Positions 17,648 through 25,857 of a DNA stretch of 64,000 bases are shown one piece after another. How positions within the stretch are numbered: the first letter of the stretch is position 1; each line of letters begins with the position of its first letter. The notes beneath the pieces are model-generated. The model did not search any database. It was not told the origin of the DNA and saw only the letters and a program-made list of their open reading frames with translations. A program made the position numbers and the translations under genes. Source of the DNA: Alphaproteobacteria bacterium (GTDB taxonomy: Bacteria; Pseudomonadota; Alphaproteobacteria; CACIAM-22H2); the NCBI GenBank assembly GCA_016793165.1, contig JAEULA010000116.1, positions 1-64,000 of the forward strand, written 5' to 3'.

Positions 17648-17678
17648 ACTCGACGGCGATCAGGGGAGTCCGGCGCAC

Positions 17679-18449
17679 ATGACGGCCAAGCGGGAAGTGA
17701 AGATCATCGGGCATCGCGGCGGCAAGCTGGTGTGGCCCGAGAACGGGCTGACGGGGTTTCGCGCGGTGATCGGGCTGGGCGTCGACGGGGTCGAGTTCGA
17801 CATCCACCCCAGCGCCGACGGCGAGCTGTTCGTCATCCACGACCCGACGCTCGACCGCACGACCGTCGCGCAGGGGCCGGTCGCGGCGCGCAAGGCGGCC
17901 GAGCTGCGAACGATCGCGCTGAAGGACGGCAAGGGCGACACGGTGCCGACGCTCGACCAGGTCCTCGACGTGCTGGGTCCGGCCGGGTTCGACCTGCATG
18001 TCGAGATCAAGCTGGACGCCAACGGTCAGCGCTATCCCGGCATCGAGGCGAAGGTTGCCGAGAAGCTGGAGCGGCGCGGCGTGATGAAGCAGGCGGTCGT
18101 GACGTCGTTCTCGCCCGACGTCGTCGCCGAGTTGCGCCGCGTCGTGCCGCGCGGCCGCGTGCTGGCGTCGATCAACAGCAAATGGGCGGCCGACCTCGGC
18201 GGCTTCGAGACCGCGCTCCGGCGCTTCAAGGCGATCCCGATCGACTACTTCGCCGTCGAGAAGTCGCTGATGAAGACGACGCTCGACCTGTGCCGCGCGC
18301 ACTTCGCCGACGAGCAGCTGGTGGGCTGGGTGGTCAACGAGGCCGACGAGATCGACGAGTGGCTCCGGCAGCCGATCGGGTGGATCGACACGGACCGTCC
18401 CGATCTCGCCATGGAGATCCGACGCCGGCAGGCCGCCGCGCGTTCATGA
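17679..18449 (+). CDS. glycerophosphodiester phosphodiesterase (GDPD), cytoplasmic UgpQ-like
   Basis: A 256-residue TIM-barrel phosphodiesterase. Catalytic and calcium-binding residues are visible: H12 and R13 in GHRG, E21 in PENG, E39 and D41 in EFDIH, and H54 in IHDPTLDR. There is no signal peptide, so it acts in the cytoplasm like UgpQ, releasing glycerol-3-phosphate and an alcohol from glycerophosphodiesters. It starts 31 bases after the alcohol dehydrogenase with AGGGGAG upstream. Its company with a ugp-type importer suggests that imported phosphodiesters feed the polyol enzymes. Its stop shares the palindrome TCATGA with the convergent kinase. Confidence 0.85.
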   Translation: MTAKREVKIIGHRGGKLVWPENGLTGFRAVIGLGVDGVEFDIHPSADGELFVIHDPTLDRTTVAQGPVAARKAAELRTIALKDGKGDTVPTLDQVLDVLGPAGFDLHVEIKLDANGQRYPGIEAKVAEKLERRGVMKQAVVTSFSPDVVAELRRVVPRGRVLASINSKWAADLGGFETALRRFKAIPIDYFAVEKSLMKTTLDLCRAHFADEQLVGWVVNEADEIDEWLRQPIGWIDTDRPDLAMEIRRRQAAARS

Positions 18450-20030
18450 CGTGATCAGCCGCCCGGCCGCGAGGCCGGCGGCCTGGAGATCGCGGAACGC
18501 GCGGTAGTGCCGGCGCAGGCGGTCCGCGCGCCCCGGCGATGGCGCCAGCACGGCCGTCGGTCGCCAGAACCGCCGCGCAGCGTCCGCCGGATCGGGCGTG
18601 CCGGCCAGGGCCGTGGCGGCGATGATCGCCGTGCCGGCGAGGACGCCGTCCTCGCCCTCGGCGAGCGCGACCTCGCATCCGGTCGCGTCGGCATAGAGCT
18701 GCGCGAATCCGCGGCTGCGCGCATGTCCGCCGACCAGATGCAGCCGCTCGATCGCCCAGCCGGCGCGGTCCATCGCCTCGATCACGTGGCGCGTACCCAG
18801 CACCGCGCCGATGGCGGCGGCGGCATAGAGATCGACCAGCGCGTCCGGGGAGGCGTCGAGCGTCAGGCCCCAGACCAGCCCGCGCGCCTGCGGATCGGCG
18901 AGTGGGGAGCGGTTGCCGTTGAAGTCCGGGACGACGATCGCGTGCGGCAGCCAGTCCGGCTCGCGCGCGCTGCGGCTCTCGATCTCGGCCCACAGCCGGG
19001 CATGCGGATCCGGGCCGAACTGCCGTGCCGCGCTGTGCGATGCGACGACATGCTCGAGCAGCGAACCCGTTGCCGACTGCCCGCCCTCGTTGAGCCACAG
19101 CCCGGGCAGCAGCGTGCCCAGATAGGGGCCCCAGACCCCGGGCACCGGGCGCGGCGTCCGCGAGATCGCCATGTGGCAGGTCGACGTGCCGCCGATCACC
19201 GCGATCTCGCGGTCGATGCGCGTCGCCTCGAGCGACGCGAGCGACCCCAGGCATCCGGCCTGCGCGTCGATCACGCCGACGCCGACGATGCAATCCGTGG
19301 TGAGGCCGAGCTCCGCCGCGGCCGCGGCGGAAAGGGGGCCGAGGCGCGCTGCCGTGGGCAGCCCGCGTGCCGGCAGGGCCGTCCGCGCGAGGAGGTCGTC
19401 GAGGCCGATGCGCGCGAGCAGATCCGCCGGCCATGCCGGCTCCTCGTGGGCGAGATGCGCCCATTTGCAGGTCAGCGCGCAATTCGACGCCGCGTCGCGG
19501 CCCGTGGCGCGCCACCCCATCCAGTCCGTGAGATCGAGGGCGAGGTCGGCGCGCTGCCAGGCGGCGGGGAGCCGGCGCTTCACCCACATCAGCTTGGGCA
19601 GCACCATCTCGGGCGACATGCGGCCGCCGACGAAGTCGAGGGCGCGATGGCGCGTCGCGTCGATCTCCGCCGCCTCGGCGACCGCGCGATGATCGCACCA
19701 CATGACGACGTCCCAGCGCGGCTCGCCGGTCGTCGAGATGCCGAGCGGAACCCCGTCGCGCCGGCCGAGGACGACCGAGCTGGTCGCATCGAAGGCGAGG
19801 CTCGCGATCTGCACCGGCGCGCAACGCGCGATCGTCATCGCCTCGCGAAGACTGGCGCAGGCGGCGGCCCAGATCTCGGCGCTGGACTGCTCGGCGTGGT
19901 CGGGCGCCGGACGATGGATCGTGATCGGCCGGGTCGCGCGCGCGAGGCAATGCCCGTCGAGCCCGAACACCGCGGCGCGGACGCTCTGCGAGCCGACGTC
20001 GATGGCCGCGACGCGGACGTCCGCGGTCAT
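18444..20030 (-). CDS. FGGY-family carbohydrate kinase (pentulokinase type)
   Basis: A 528-residue kinase with the FGGY ATP-binding start AAIDVGSQSVRAAVFG, middle motifs LTDWMGWRATGRD and GVGVIDAQAGCLGSL (catalytic Asp within GVIDAQ), and the C-terminal adenine-site segment LHLVGGHARSRGFAQLYAD. WCDHRA and NEGGQSATGSLLEH are typical of the ribulokinase/FGGY pentulose kinase branch. The ATG at 20030 overlaps the stop of the upstream ABC transporter gene (ATGA), so it is translationally coupled to a transporter formally of the peptide class. This suggests a sugar or sugar-conjugate cargo. It is the last gene of that operon. Confidence 0.85.
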   Translation of the reverse strand: MTADVRVAAIDVGSQSVRAAVFGLDGHCLARATRPITIHRPAPDHAEQSSAEIWAAACASLREAMTIARCAPVQIASLAFDATSSVVLGRRDGVPLGISTTGEPRWDVVMWCDHRAVAEAAEIDATRHRALDFVGGRMSPEMVLPKLMWVKRRLPAAWQRADLALDLTDWMGWRATGRDAASNCALTCKWAHLAHEEPAWPADLLARIGLDDLLARTALPARGLPTAARLGPLSAAAAAELGLTTDCIVGVGVIDAQAGCLGSLASLEATRIDREIAVIGGTSTCHMAISRTPRPVPGVWGPYLGTLLPGLWLNEGGQSATGSLLEHVVASHSAARQFGPDPHARLWAEIESRSAREPDWLPHAIVVPDFNGNRSPLADPQARGLVWGLTLDASPDALVDLYAAAAIGAVLGTRHVIEAMDRAGWAIERLHLVGGHARSRGFAQLYADATGCEVALAEGEDGVLAGTAIIAATALAGTPDPADAARRFWRPTAVLAPSPGRADRLRRHYRAFRDLQAAGLAAGRLITS

Positions 20031-22987
20031 GGAACGCCGCTCCACGCTGCGGCCCCCGACAGCCGCGCGCCGAGATCGGGCTCGCCGGCGAAGTGGCATG
20101 CCGACCAGTGGTCCGGGCCCAGCGCCATGCGCGGCGGCGGCACGCGACCGCAGATCTCGCTCGCGAGCGGACAGCGCGGCGCGAAGCGGCAGCCGGCGGC
20201 TACGGCCGCGAGCGGCGCGGCTTCGCCGGCAAGCCGGACGCGGTGCCGGCGCGCGGCCTGGTGGCCCGGCACCGCCGCGATCAGCAGGCGCGTATACGGG
20301 TGGGCTGCGTCGGCCACGAGCTTCTCCGTCGGTCCCTCCTCCACGATCGCGCCGAGATACATCACCGCGATGCGCGTCGACATGTGGCGCGCCACGGCGA
20401 GGTCGTGCGTGATGTAGAGCGAGGCGAGGCCGAGATCGCGGCTGAGCCGCAGCATCAGGTTCATAACGCCCGACCGTACCGAGACGTCGAGCATGCTGAC
20501 CGGCTCGTCGGCGACGACGAGCGCCGGCTCCAGCACGAGGGCGCGCGCGATCGCGACGCGCTGCAGCTGGCCGCCGGAGAGATCGGACGGGAAGCGCTGC
20601 GCGAACCGGGACGCGGGGCGCATCTCCACCATCTCGAGCATCCGCTCGGCGCGCGCGCGCCGCTCGGATGCCGTCCCGATGCCGTGGATCGCCAGAGGCT
20701 CGATGACGGAGTCGATGAGGCGATGTCGCGGATCGAGCGCCTCGTACGGGTTCTGGAAGATCATCTGGACCCGCCGACGATAGGCCTTGAGCGCCGCGCC
20801 GGAGAGCCCGCCGACATCCGCGCCCTCGAAGCGCAGCGAGCCGCCGCTCGGCTGCTCCTGCAGCGTGACGAGCTTGCCGGTGGTCGTCTTGCCCGAGCCG
20901 GACTCGCCGACCAGGGCGAGAATCTCGCCGCGCGCCAGCTTCAGGTCGATGCCGTCGACCGCGCGCAGCGGCACGCCGGCCCGGAACCAGCCGGCGCGTA
21001 GGTCGTAGAGCTTCGTCAGATCGCGCGCCTCGAGCAGCGGCGGGGCGGGAGTCGGCGACGCTGCCAGGCCCGCCGCAGAAGCAGTCGCCACGGGCACCGG
21101 CGTGGGCGCCGCGGCGCGTTCCGCGACGGCCGGCTCGGCCGCGAAGTGGCAGAGCGCCTCGTGCGCCGCGGTCACCTGCACGCGCGGCGGCGTCGCGCGA
21201 CGACACAGCTCCTGCGCCATCGCGCAGCGCGCCGCGAACCGGCATCCCGTGACCGCGCCGGTCGCGACGAAGGGCTCGCCCGGCAGGCTGCTCAGCACGC
21301 GGCGCGCTCCGGTGACGCTCGGCAGGGCCGCCAGCAGCGCACGCGTGTAGGGATGGCGCGGATCGGCGAAGAGCCGCGCGGTCGGCGCGAGCTCGACGAT
21401 CTCCCCGCCGTACATCACCGCCACGCGCTCGCAGGTCTCGGCGACGGCGCCCATGTCGTGCGAGATCAGGATCAGCGACAACCCCATGCGCCGGCGCAGC
21501 GCATCGAGCTCGCCCAGGATCTGGTCCTGGATCAGCACGTCGAGCGCCGTGGTCGGCTCGTCGGCGATGACGAGCTCGGGCTCGTGCAGCAGGCTGAGTG
21601 CGATCATCGCGCGCTGGCGCATCCCGCCCGACAGCTCGTGCGGATAGGCGTCGAGCCGGGCCCGCGGAATGCCGATCAGGTCGAACACCGCGGCGACGCG
21701 CGCCTCGGTCTGCGCGCGCGAGGCGTCGGGGCGGTGCAGCCGCCAGGCATCGGCCAGCTGGCGCCCGACGGTCATCACCGGATTGAGCGCGTTCATCGCG
21801 CTCTGGAAGATGATCGCCGCCTTGGTCCACCGCAGCGGTGCGATCGCGTCGACGCCGTCGCGCGTCGCGCGCCGGCCGTCGCGCAGGATCACGCGCCCTG
21901 CCAGCTCGACGTCGCCGGCGGTGGTCGTCGCGTTCGGCGCCATGACCTGCAGCAGGGCCGCGCCGAGGCTCGACTTGCCGCAGCCGCTCTCGCCGACGAT
22001 GCCCAGGCTGCCGCCGCGCGCCAGCTCGAAGCTCACGCCGTCGACGGCCCGGATCTCGCCGTCGCCCAGGCGATAGCTCATCGCGAGGCCGCGCACCGCG
22101 AGGATCGGGCCGTCGGACGCCGGCGCCGTAGGCGGCACCTCGATCGGCGGCAGGCCGACCGCACGGGCGACCAGCCGCCGCAGCTGCGGGCTCAGCGCCT
22201 GGTTGAGGCCGTCGCCGAGGAGATTGAACGCAGCGACCAGGATCAGCAGTGCCGCGCCGGGAAAGATCGACATCCATGGCGCGAGGCGGAGCTGGCGCTG
22301 GCCCTCGAAGATCATGCGGCCCCAGCTCACCGAGTTCTGGTCGCCGAGTCCGAGGAAGCTCAGCCCGGCCTCGGTCAGGATCGCGAGGCCCATCAGGATC
22401 GTCGCGTCGGTGATGATCGGCGCGAGTCCGTTCGGGATGACGTGCCGCAGCAGCGTGCGCGCGTGCGAGGCCCCGGCCGCGCGCGCGGCCTGGACATGGA
22501 CCCGCGACTTCAGGCTCAGGACCTGCGCGCGCATGATCCGCGCCGAGCGCGGCCAGGTCGTCAGCGCGATGGCGATCATCGTGTACTCGATGCCCGAGCC
22601 GAACAGCGCGACGATCAGCAGCACCAGGAAGAAGGAGGGGATCAGCAGGAAGACGTCGAAGGTCCGGCTGAGCGCCGCATCCACCGCGCCGCCGAAATAG
22701 CCGGACAGCGAGCCGAGCGCGATGCCGAGCAGGCTGGCGATCGCCGAGGACACGATGGCGACGAGCAGCGCCAGCCGCGTCCCCCACACCACGCGCGAAA
22801 GGACGTCGCGGCCGAAATTGTCGGTGCCGAGCCAATGCCCGTCCCCGGGCGGCAGGTAGGGGCTCGCCTCCATCGCGTTCGGATCGACGAGCCCGAGGAA
22901 CGGCGCCGCGATCGCCGCCGCCACCGCCGCCAGGATCACGGCGGCGCTCAGCGAGAAGGCGACATGCCGGCGCAGCAGCCGCGCCAC
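20027..22987 (-). CDS. fused peptide-type ABC transporter: DppC-like permease plus two DppD/DppF-like ATPases
   Basis: A single 986-residue polypeptide. Residues 1-285 are a DppC-type permease (GTDNFGRDVLSRVVWGTR at 54-71; coupling loop AARAAGASHARTLL at 167-180). Residues 295-620 are the first ATPase: Walker A GESGCGKSS at 332-340, signature LSGGM at 452-456, Walker B VIADEP at 473-478, and DppD-type cysteines C582, C588, C595, C613. A Pro/Ala-rich linker covers about 621-650. Residues 651-970 are the second ATPase: GESGSGKTTT at 694-703, LSGGQ at 803-807, cysteines C933, C939, C946, C964. The start is a GTG overlapping the upstream TAG. These proteins are normally three separate chains. Confidence 0.9.
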   Translation of the reverse strand: MARLLRRHVAFSLSAAVILAAVAAAIAAPFLGLVDPNAMEASPYLPPGDGHWLGTDNFGRDVLSRVVWGTRLALLVAIVSSAIASLLGIALGSLSGYFGGAVDAALSRTFDVFLLIPSFFLVLLIVALFGSGIEYTMIAIALTTWPRSARIMRAQVLSLKSRVHVQAARAAGASHARTLLRHVIPNGLAPIITDATILMGLAILTEAGLSFLGLGDQNSVSWGRMIFEGQRQLRLAPWMSIFPGAALLILVAAFNLLGDGLNQALSPQLRRLVARAVGLPPIEVPPTAPASDGPILAVRGLAMSYRLGDGEIRAVDGVSFELARGGSLGIVGESGCGKSSLGAALLQVMAPNATTTAGDVELAGRVILRDGRRATRDGVDAIAPLRWTKAAIIFQSAMNALNPVMTVGRQLADAWRLHRPDASRAQTEARVAAVFDLIGIPRARLDAYPHELSGGMRQRAMIALSLLHEPELVIADEPTTALDVLIQDQILGELDALRRRMGLSLILISHDMGAVAETCERVAVMYGGEIVELAPTARLFADPRHPYTRALLAALPSVTGARRVLSSLPGEPFVATGAVTGCRFAARCAMAQELCRRATPPRVQVTAAHEALCHFAAEPAVAERAAAPTPVPVATASAAGLAASPTPAPPLLEARDLTKLYDLRAGWFRAGVPLRAVDGIDLKLARGEILALVGESGSGKTTTGKLVTLQEQPSGGSLRFEGADVGGLSGAALKAYRRRVQMIFQNPYEALDPRHRLIDSVIEPLAIHGIGTASERRARAERMLEMVEMRPASRFAQRFPSDLSGGQLQRVAIARALVLEPALVVADEPVSMLDVSVRSGVMNLMLRLSRDLGLASLYITHDLAVARHMSTRIAVMYLGAIVEEGPTEKLVADAAHPYTRLLIAAVPGHQAARRHRVRLAGEAAPLAAVAAGCRFAPRCPLASEICGRVPPPRMALGPDHWSACHFAGEPDLGARLSGAAAWSGVP

Positions 22988-23952
22988 TACAGCTTCACCC
23001 GCGGATCGAGCGCCGCGTAGACGAGGTCGGTGGCCAGGGATGCCGCCGCGACCGTGACCGACATGATGATGAAGGCGCCCATGATGACGGGCGTGTCGCG
23101 GGCCAGGATGGCGTCGTAGAGAAGCCGCCCGAGCCCCGGCCAGGAGAACACCGTCTCGGTGAGCACCGCGCCGGTGAGGATCAGCGCAAGCTGCAGGCCC
23201 AGCACCGTGACCACCGGCAGCATCGCGTTGCGCAGGGCGTAGCGCATGAGGATGGTGCGGTCGCGAAAGCCGATCGCGCGCACCGTCGTGATGTAGGCCT
23301 CGCCCATAACCTCGGCGACCGCGCTGCGCGCCAACCGCACGTACTGCCCCAGCGAGACCGTCATCAGCGCGAGCACCGGCAGGACGAGATGCTGCGCGAC
23401 GTCGAGGATGCGGCCGATGCCGTCGCGCGGACCGTCGACGCTGGCCATGCCCATCGCCGGCAGGATCGGCAGCCGCACCGCGAAGAGCAGGACCAGCATC
23501 AGGCCGAGCCAGAACACCGGCACGCTGAACAGCGCGACGGCGAGCGCGCTGACCCAGCGATCGAGCGCCGAGCCGGGCCGGCGCGCGATCCAGGTGCCGA
23601 TCCAGGTGCCGAGCGCGACGGACAGCGCCAGGCTGGTGCCGACGAGCAGCAGCGTCGCCGGCACGCGGCTCATGATCTCGGCGAATACCGGCTCGCGCGA
23701 GCGCAGCGACAGGCCGAGATCGCCCGAGGCGACCTGCACGAGATAGCGCCAGAGCTGGACGTGGAAGGGCTGGTCGAGCCCGAAGCGCTCGCGGATCGAG
23801 GCGAGATAGGCGGGATCGGCGGTCTCGCCCGCGAGGATCAGCGAGATGTCGCCGGGCGCCAGGTGGATCAGCAGGAAGTTGAGGACGATGACGACCAGCG
23901 TGACCGGAACCAGCTGCAGCGCGCGCAGCAGGATGTAGCGGCGGAGACGCAT
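22987..23952 (-). CDS. peptide-type ABC transporter permease, DppB-like
   Basis: A 321-residue inner-membrane permease. The N-terminal RYILLRALQLVPVTLVVIVL is the usual first membrane segment of DppB. It is followed by a long periplasmic stretch with RFGLDQPFHVQLWRYL, then the coupling loop VRAIGFRDRTILMRYALRNA and the closing LDPRVKL. The ATG at 23952 is chosen because the upstream 22 residues of the open frame overlap GC-rich hairpins and look non-coding. It pairs with the DppC part of the fused protein downstream, overlapping it by one base. Confidence 0.88.
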   Translation of the reverse strand: MRLRRYILLRALQLVPVTLVVIVLNFLLIHLAPGDISLILAGETADPAYLASIRERFGLDQPFHVQLWRYLVQVASGDLGLSLRSREPVFAEIMSRVPATLLLVGTSLALSVALGTWIGTWIARRPGSALDRWVSALAVALFSVPVFWLGLMLVLLFAVRLPILPAMGMASVDGPRDGIGRILDVAQHLVLPVLALMTVSLGQYVRLARSAVAEVMGEAYITTVRAIGFRDRTILMRYALRNAMLPVVTVLGLQLALILTGAVLTETVFSWPGLGRLLYDAILARDTPVIMGAFIIMSVTVAAASLATDLVYAALDPRVKL

Positions 23953-24003
23953 CACCGTCCGGCCGTCGCGCGTACGATGCGCGCCGCCGCAGGCGCGGCG
24001 CGG

Positions 24004-24046
24004 GCCGGCGTCCGGCACGGCGGCGCCGGAGCCGGCGCGCGCCGGC
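24004..24046 (-). promoter_or_regulatory. GC-rich stem-loops between binding-protein and permease genes
   Basis: The 124-base gap after the binding-protein stop at 24077 is full of inverted repeats. The best is an 11-base-pair stem, GCCGGC-(G)-TCCGG at 24004-24015 paired with CCGGA-GCCGGC at 24026-24036, with one bulged G and a 10-base loop. A competing 16-base palindrome, GCCGGCGC-GCGCCGGC, lies at 24031-24046. No U-run is seen. The place matches the hairpins after the other binding-protein genes in the window and suggests mRNA processing or partial attenuation. Confidence 0.6.
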
Positions 24047-24076
24047 GGGCGTCGGCGCGAGGCGACGCGTCGCGCC

Positions 24077-25648
24077 TCACCGGCCCGGCGGCGTGACGGT
24101 GTAGTAGCCGAACCAGGTCAGCGCCTTGTCGAAGGCCGCGGGCTCGGTCATGAACCCGGACCAGCCCGCACGGATCACGGTCGTCTTCTGCTCGTCGAAC
24201 AGATTGATGTAGGGGAGATCGGTCACGATGATCTCCTGCAGCCGGCGGTAGATCCGCCGCCGCTCCTCGACGTCGCGCAGGGTCGAGGCGCGGGTCGCGA
24301 GCTGGTCGAACTCGGGGTTCGAAAAGCCCATGAAGTTCCGCCCGCCGCCTGTCATGAAGTGCTCGCGATAGGCGTCGGGGTCCGGACCGTAGCGCGTGAA
24401 GTAGCAGGAGATATCGAAGTTCTTCTCGAACTGGCGGCGGAACCACGTCGCCTGGTCGAACTGCTCGAGCCGCGCGTTGATGCCGACCTGGCGCAGCTGC
24501 TGCACCAGCACCTCCATCATGGCCTTGCAGTCCGGGAAGTTCGGGTTGGTCACGGCGATCGCGAAGCGCCAGCCGCCCTGGCCGCGCGGCAGGCCGGCCT
24601 CGTCGAGCAGCTTCTCCGCGCGCGCCCGGTCGAAGGCCGGGAACTTCGCATCGCGATTGATCCAGTCCTTCTGGCTCTCGACGCTGGCATGCGGCGCGGG
24701 CCGCCACAGGCCGTTGAAGGCGAGCCGGTTCATCGCCTCGCGGTCGATCGCGTGCGCGATCGCCTGGCGCACGGCGAGCTTGTCCAGCGGGGCGCGGGCC
24801 ATGTTCAGCTGGATGTCGCGGCTGAAATGCGACGGCGTGAAGACGATCTTGACCTTGGGATCGCGCTGCAGCGCCGGGACCTCGGCCAGCGGCGGCGCGT
24901 ATTCGTAGTTGAGGAACTGCAGCCGACCGGCGTCGAACTCGGCCCGCGCCACGTTCACGTCGGTGATCTGGCGGAACACCAGCCGATCGACCTTCGGGGC
25001 GCCGCGGAAGTAGTCGCGATTGGCCTCGAGCTCGACGAGGCCGCCCTTCTCCCAGCGCACGAACCTGAACGGGCCGGAGCCGACCGGCGCATTGAGCTGC
25101 GGGCCGGCCTCGAAACCGTCCTGGCCCTCCCAGAGATGCTTCGGATAGATCTTCGCCGTCCAGGTCGAGACCTGGGCGAGCATCGGCACGAAGCCGACTT
25201 CGGGGTCGATCAGGTTCAGCACGACGGTGTGATCGTCGGGCACCGCGATCTCGCGGACGTTCTTGAGCACGACCGAGGCCGGGTATTTCTTCCGGATGAT
25301 CGTGTCGTAGGTGAACTTCACGTCATGCGCGGTGACGGGCTTGCCGTCGTGCCACTTGGCGTTCCGGTGCAGCTTGAAGGTGACGCTCTGGCCGTCGGCG
25401 CTGGTCGACCAGCTCTCGGCGAGATCGCCGTAGGCGCCGGTCCCGTTGTTGACGCCCCAGTCGATCGCGACGAGGTGGCTGTACACGTTGCTCGTCGGCG
25501 CGAACCCCATCGAGTCCGACGCGAAGTTCGGGCTCAGAGTCTTGGGCTCGCCGAGCTGCGGCACGACCAGCGTCGCGGGCTGCTGCGCCAGTGCCGCTCC
25601 GGTCGCGAGCACGAGCCCGACGACCGCGTGTGTGAATGCACGAAGCAT
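24077..25648 (-). CDS. peptide-type ABC transporter substrate-binding protein (family 5)
   Basis: A 523-residue periplasmic protein. A signal peptide covers residues 1-21 and ends ALAQ. Family-5 landmarks are LAESWSTSADGQSVTFKL, WHDGKPVTAHDVKFTYD, GSGPFRFVRWEKGG, the mid-protein VRQAIAHAIDREAMN and PDPDAYREHF. It is the first gene of the operon that continues with DppB, the permease-ATPase fusion and an FGGY kinase. Cargo of this family includes peptides, nickel and oligosaccharides. The downstream kinase argues for a sugar or glycoside here, which is inference. Confidence 0.88.
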   Translation of the reverse strand: MLRAFTHAVVGLVLATGAALAQQPATLVVPQLGEPKTLSPNFASDSMGFAPTSNVYSHLVAIDWGVNNGTGAYGDLAESWSTSADGQSVTFKLHRNAKWHDGKPVTAHDVKFTYDTIIRKKYPASVVLKNVREIAVPDDHTVVLNLIDPEVGFVPMLAQVSTWTAKIYPKHLWEGQDGFEAGPQLNAPVGSGPFRFVRWEKGGLVELEANRDYFRGAPKVDRLVFRQITDVNVARAEFDAGRLQFLNYEYAPPLAEVPALQRDPKVKIVFTPSHFSRDIQLNMARAPLDKLAVRQAIAHAIDREAMNRLAFNGLWRPAPHASVESQKDWINRDAKFPAFDRARAEKLLDEAGLPRGQGGWRFAIAVTNPNFPDCKAMMEVLVQQLRQVGINARLEQFDQATWFRRQFEKNFDISCYFTRYGPDPDAYREHFMTGGGRNFMGFSNPEFDQLATRASTLRDVEERRRIYRRLQEIIVTDLPYINLFDEQKTTVIRAGWSGFMTEPAAFDKALTWFGYYTVTPPGR

Positions 25649-25857
25649 GGAACCCCCTACGGCTGTCTGGGCCGGAGCTTAGCGGGTCCGGTAAACGAGG
25701 GGAACGCGAAGGACCTCGGGGCGCGCAGGCGCGTCGCTCGCATGCAACGCGCGATCGCCCGGCACGCCCATCGCGCCGCGCTGCCCGGCGGGGCGACATC
25801 CGCGCGGCCCCCGGGTTCCCCTGGTCTTCCCTCCGGGGCATGAGGCACGATCCCCGC

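Noticed and set aside
18444..22835. A 1463-codon minus-strand frame that appears to join the FGGY kinase to upstream sequence
   Set aside because: Only the C-terminal 528 codons, from the ATG at 20030, resemble a protein family. The upstream part is the wrong frame of the ABC transporter fusion.
24031..24078. Rho-independent terminator after the first peptide-type binding-protein gene
   Set aside because: The stems are strong but lack a following U-run, and the permease gene downstream belongs to the same operon, so a processing or attenuation hairpin is the better reading.
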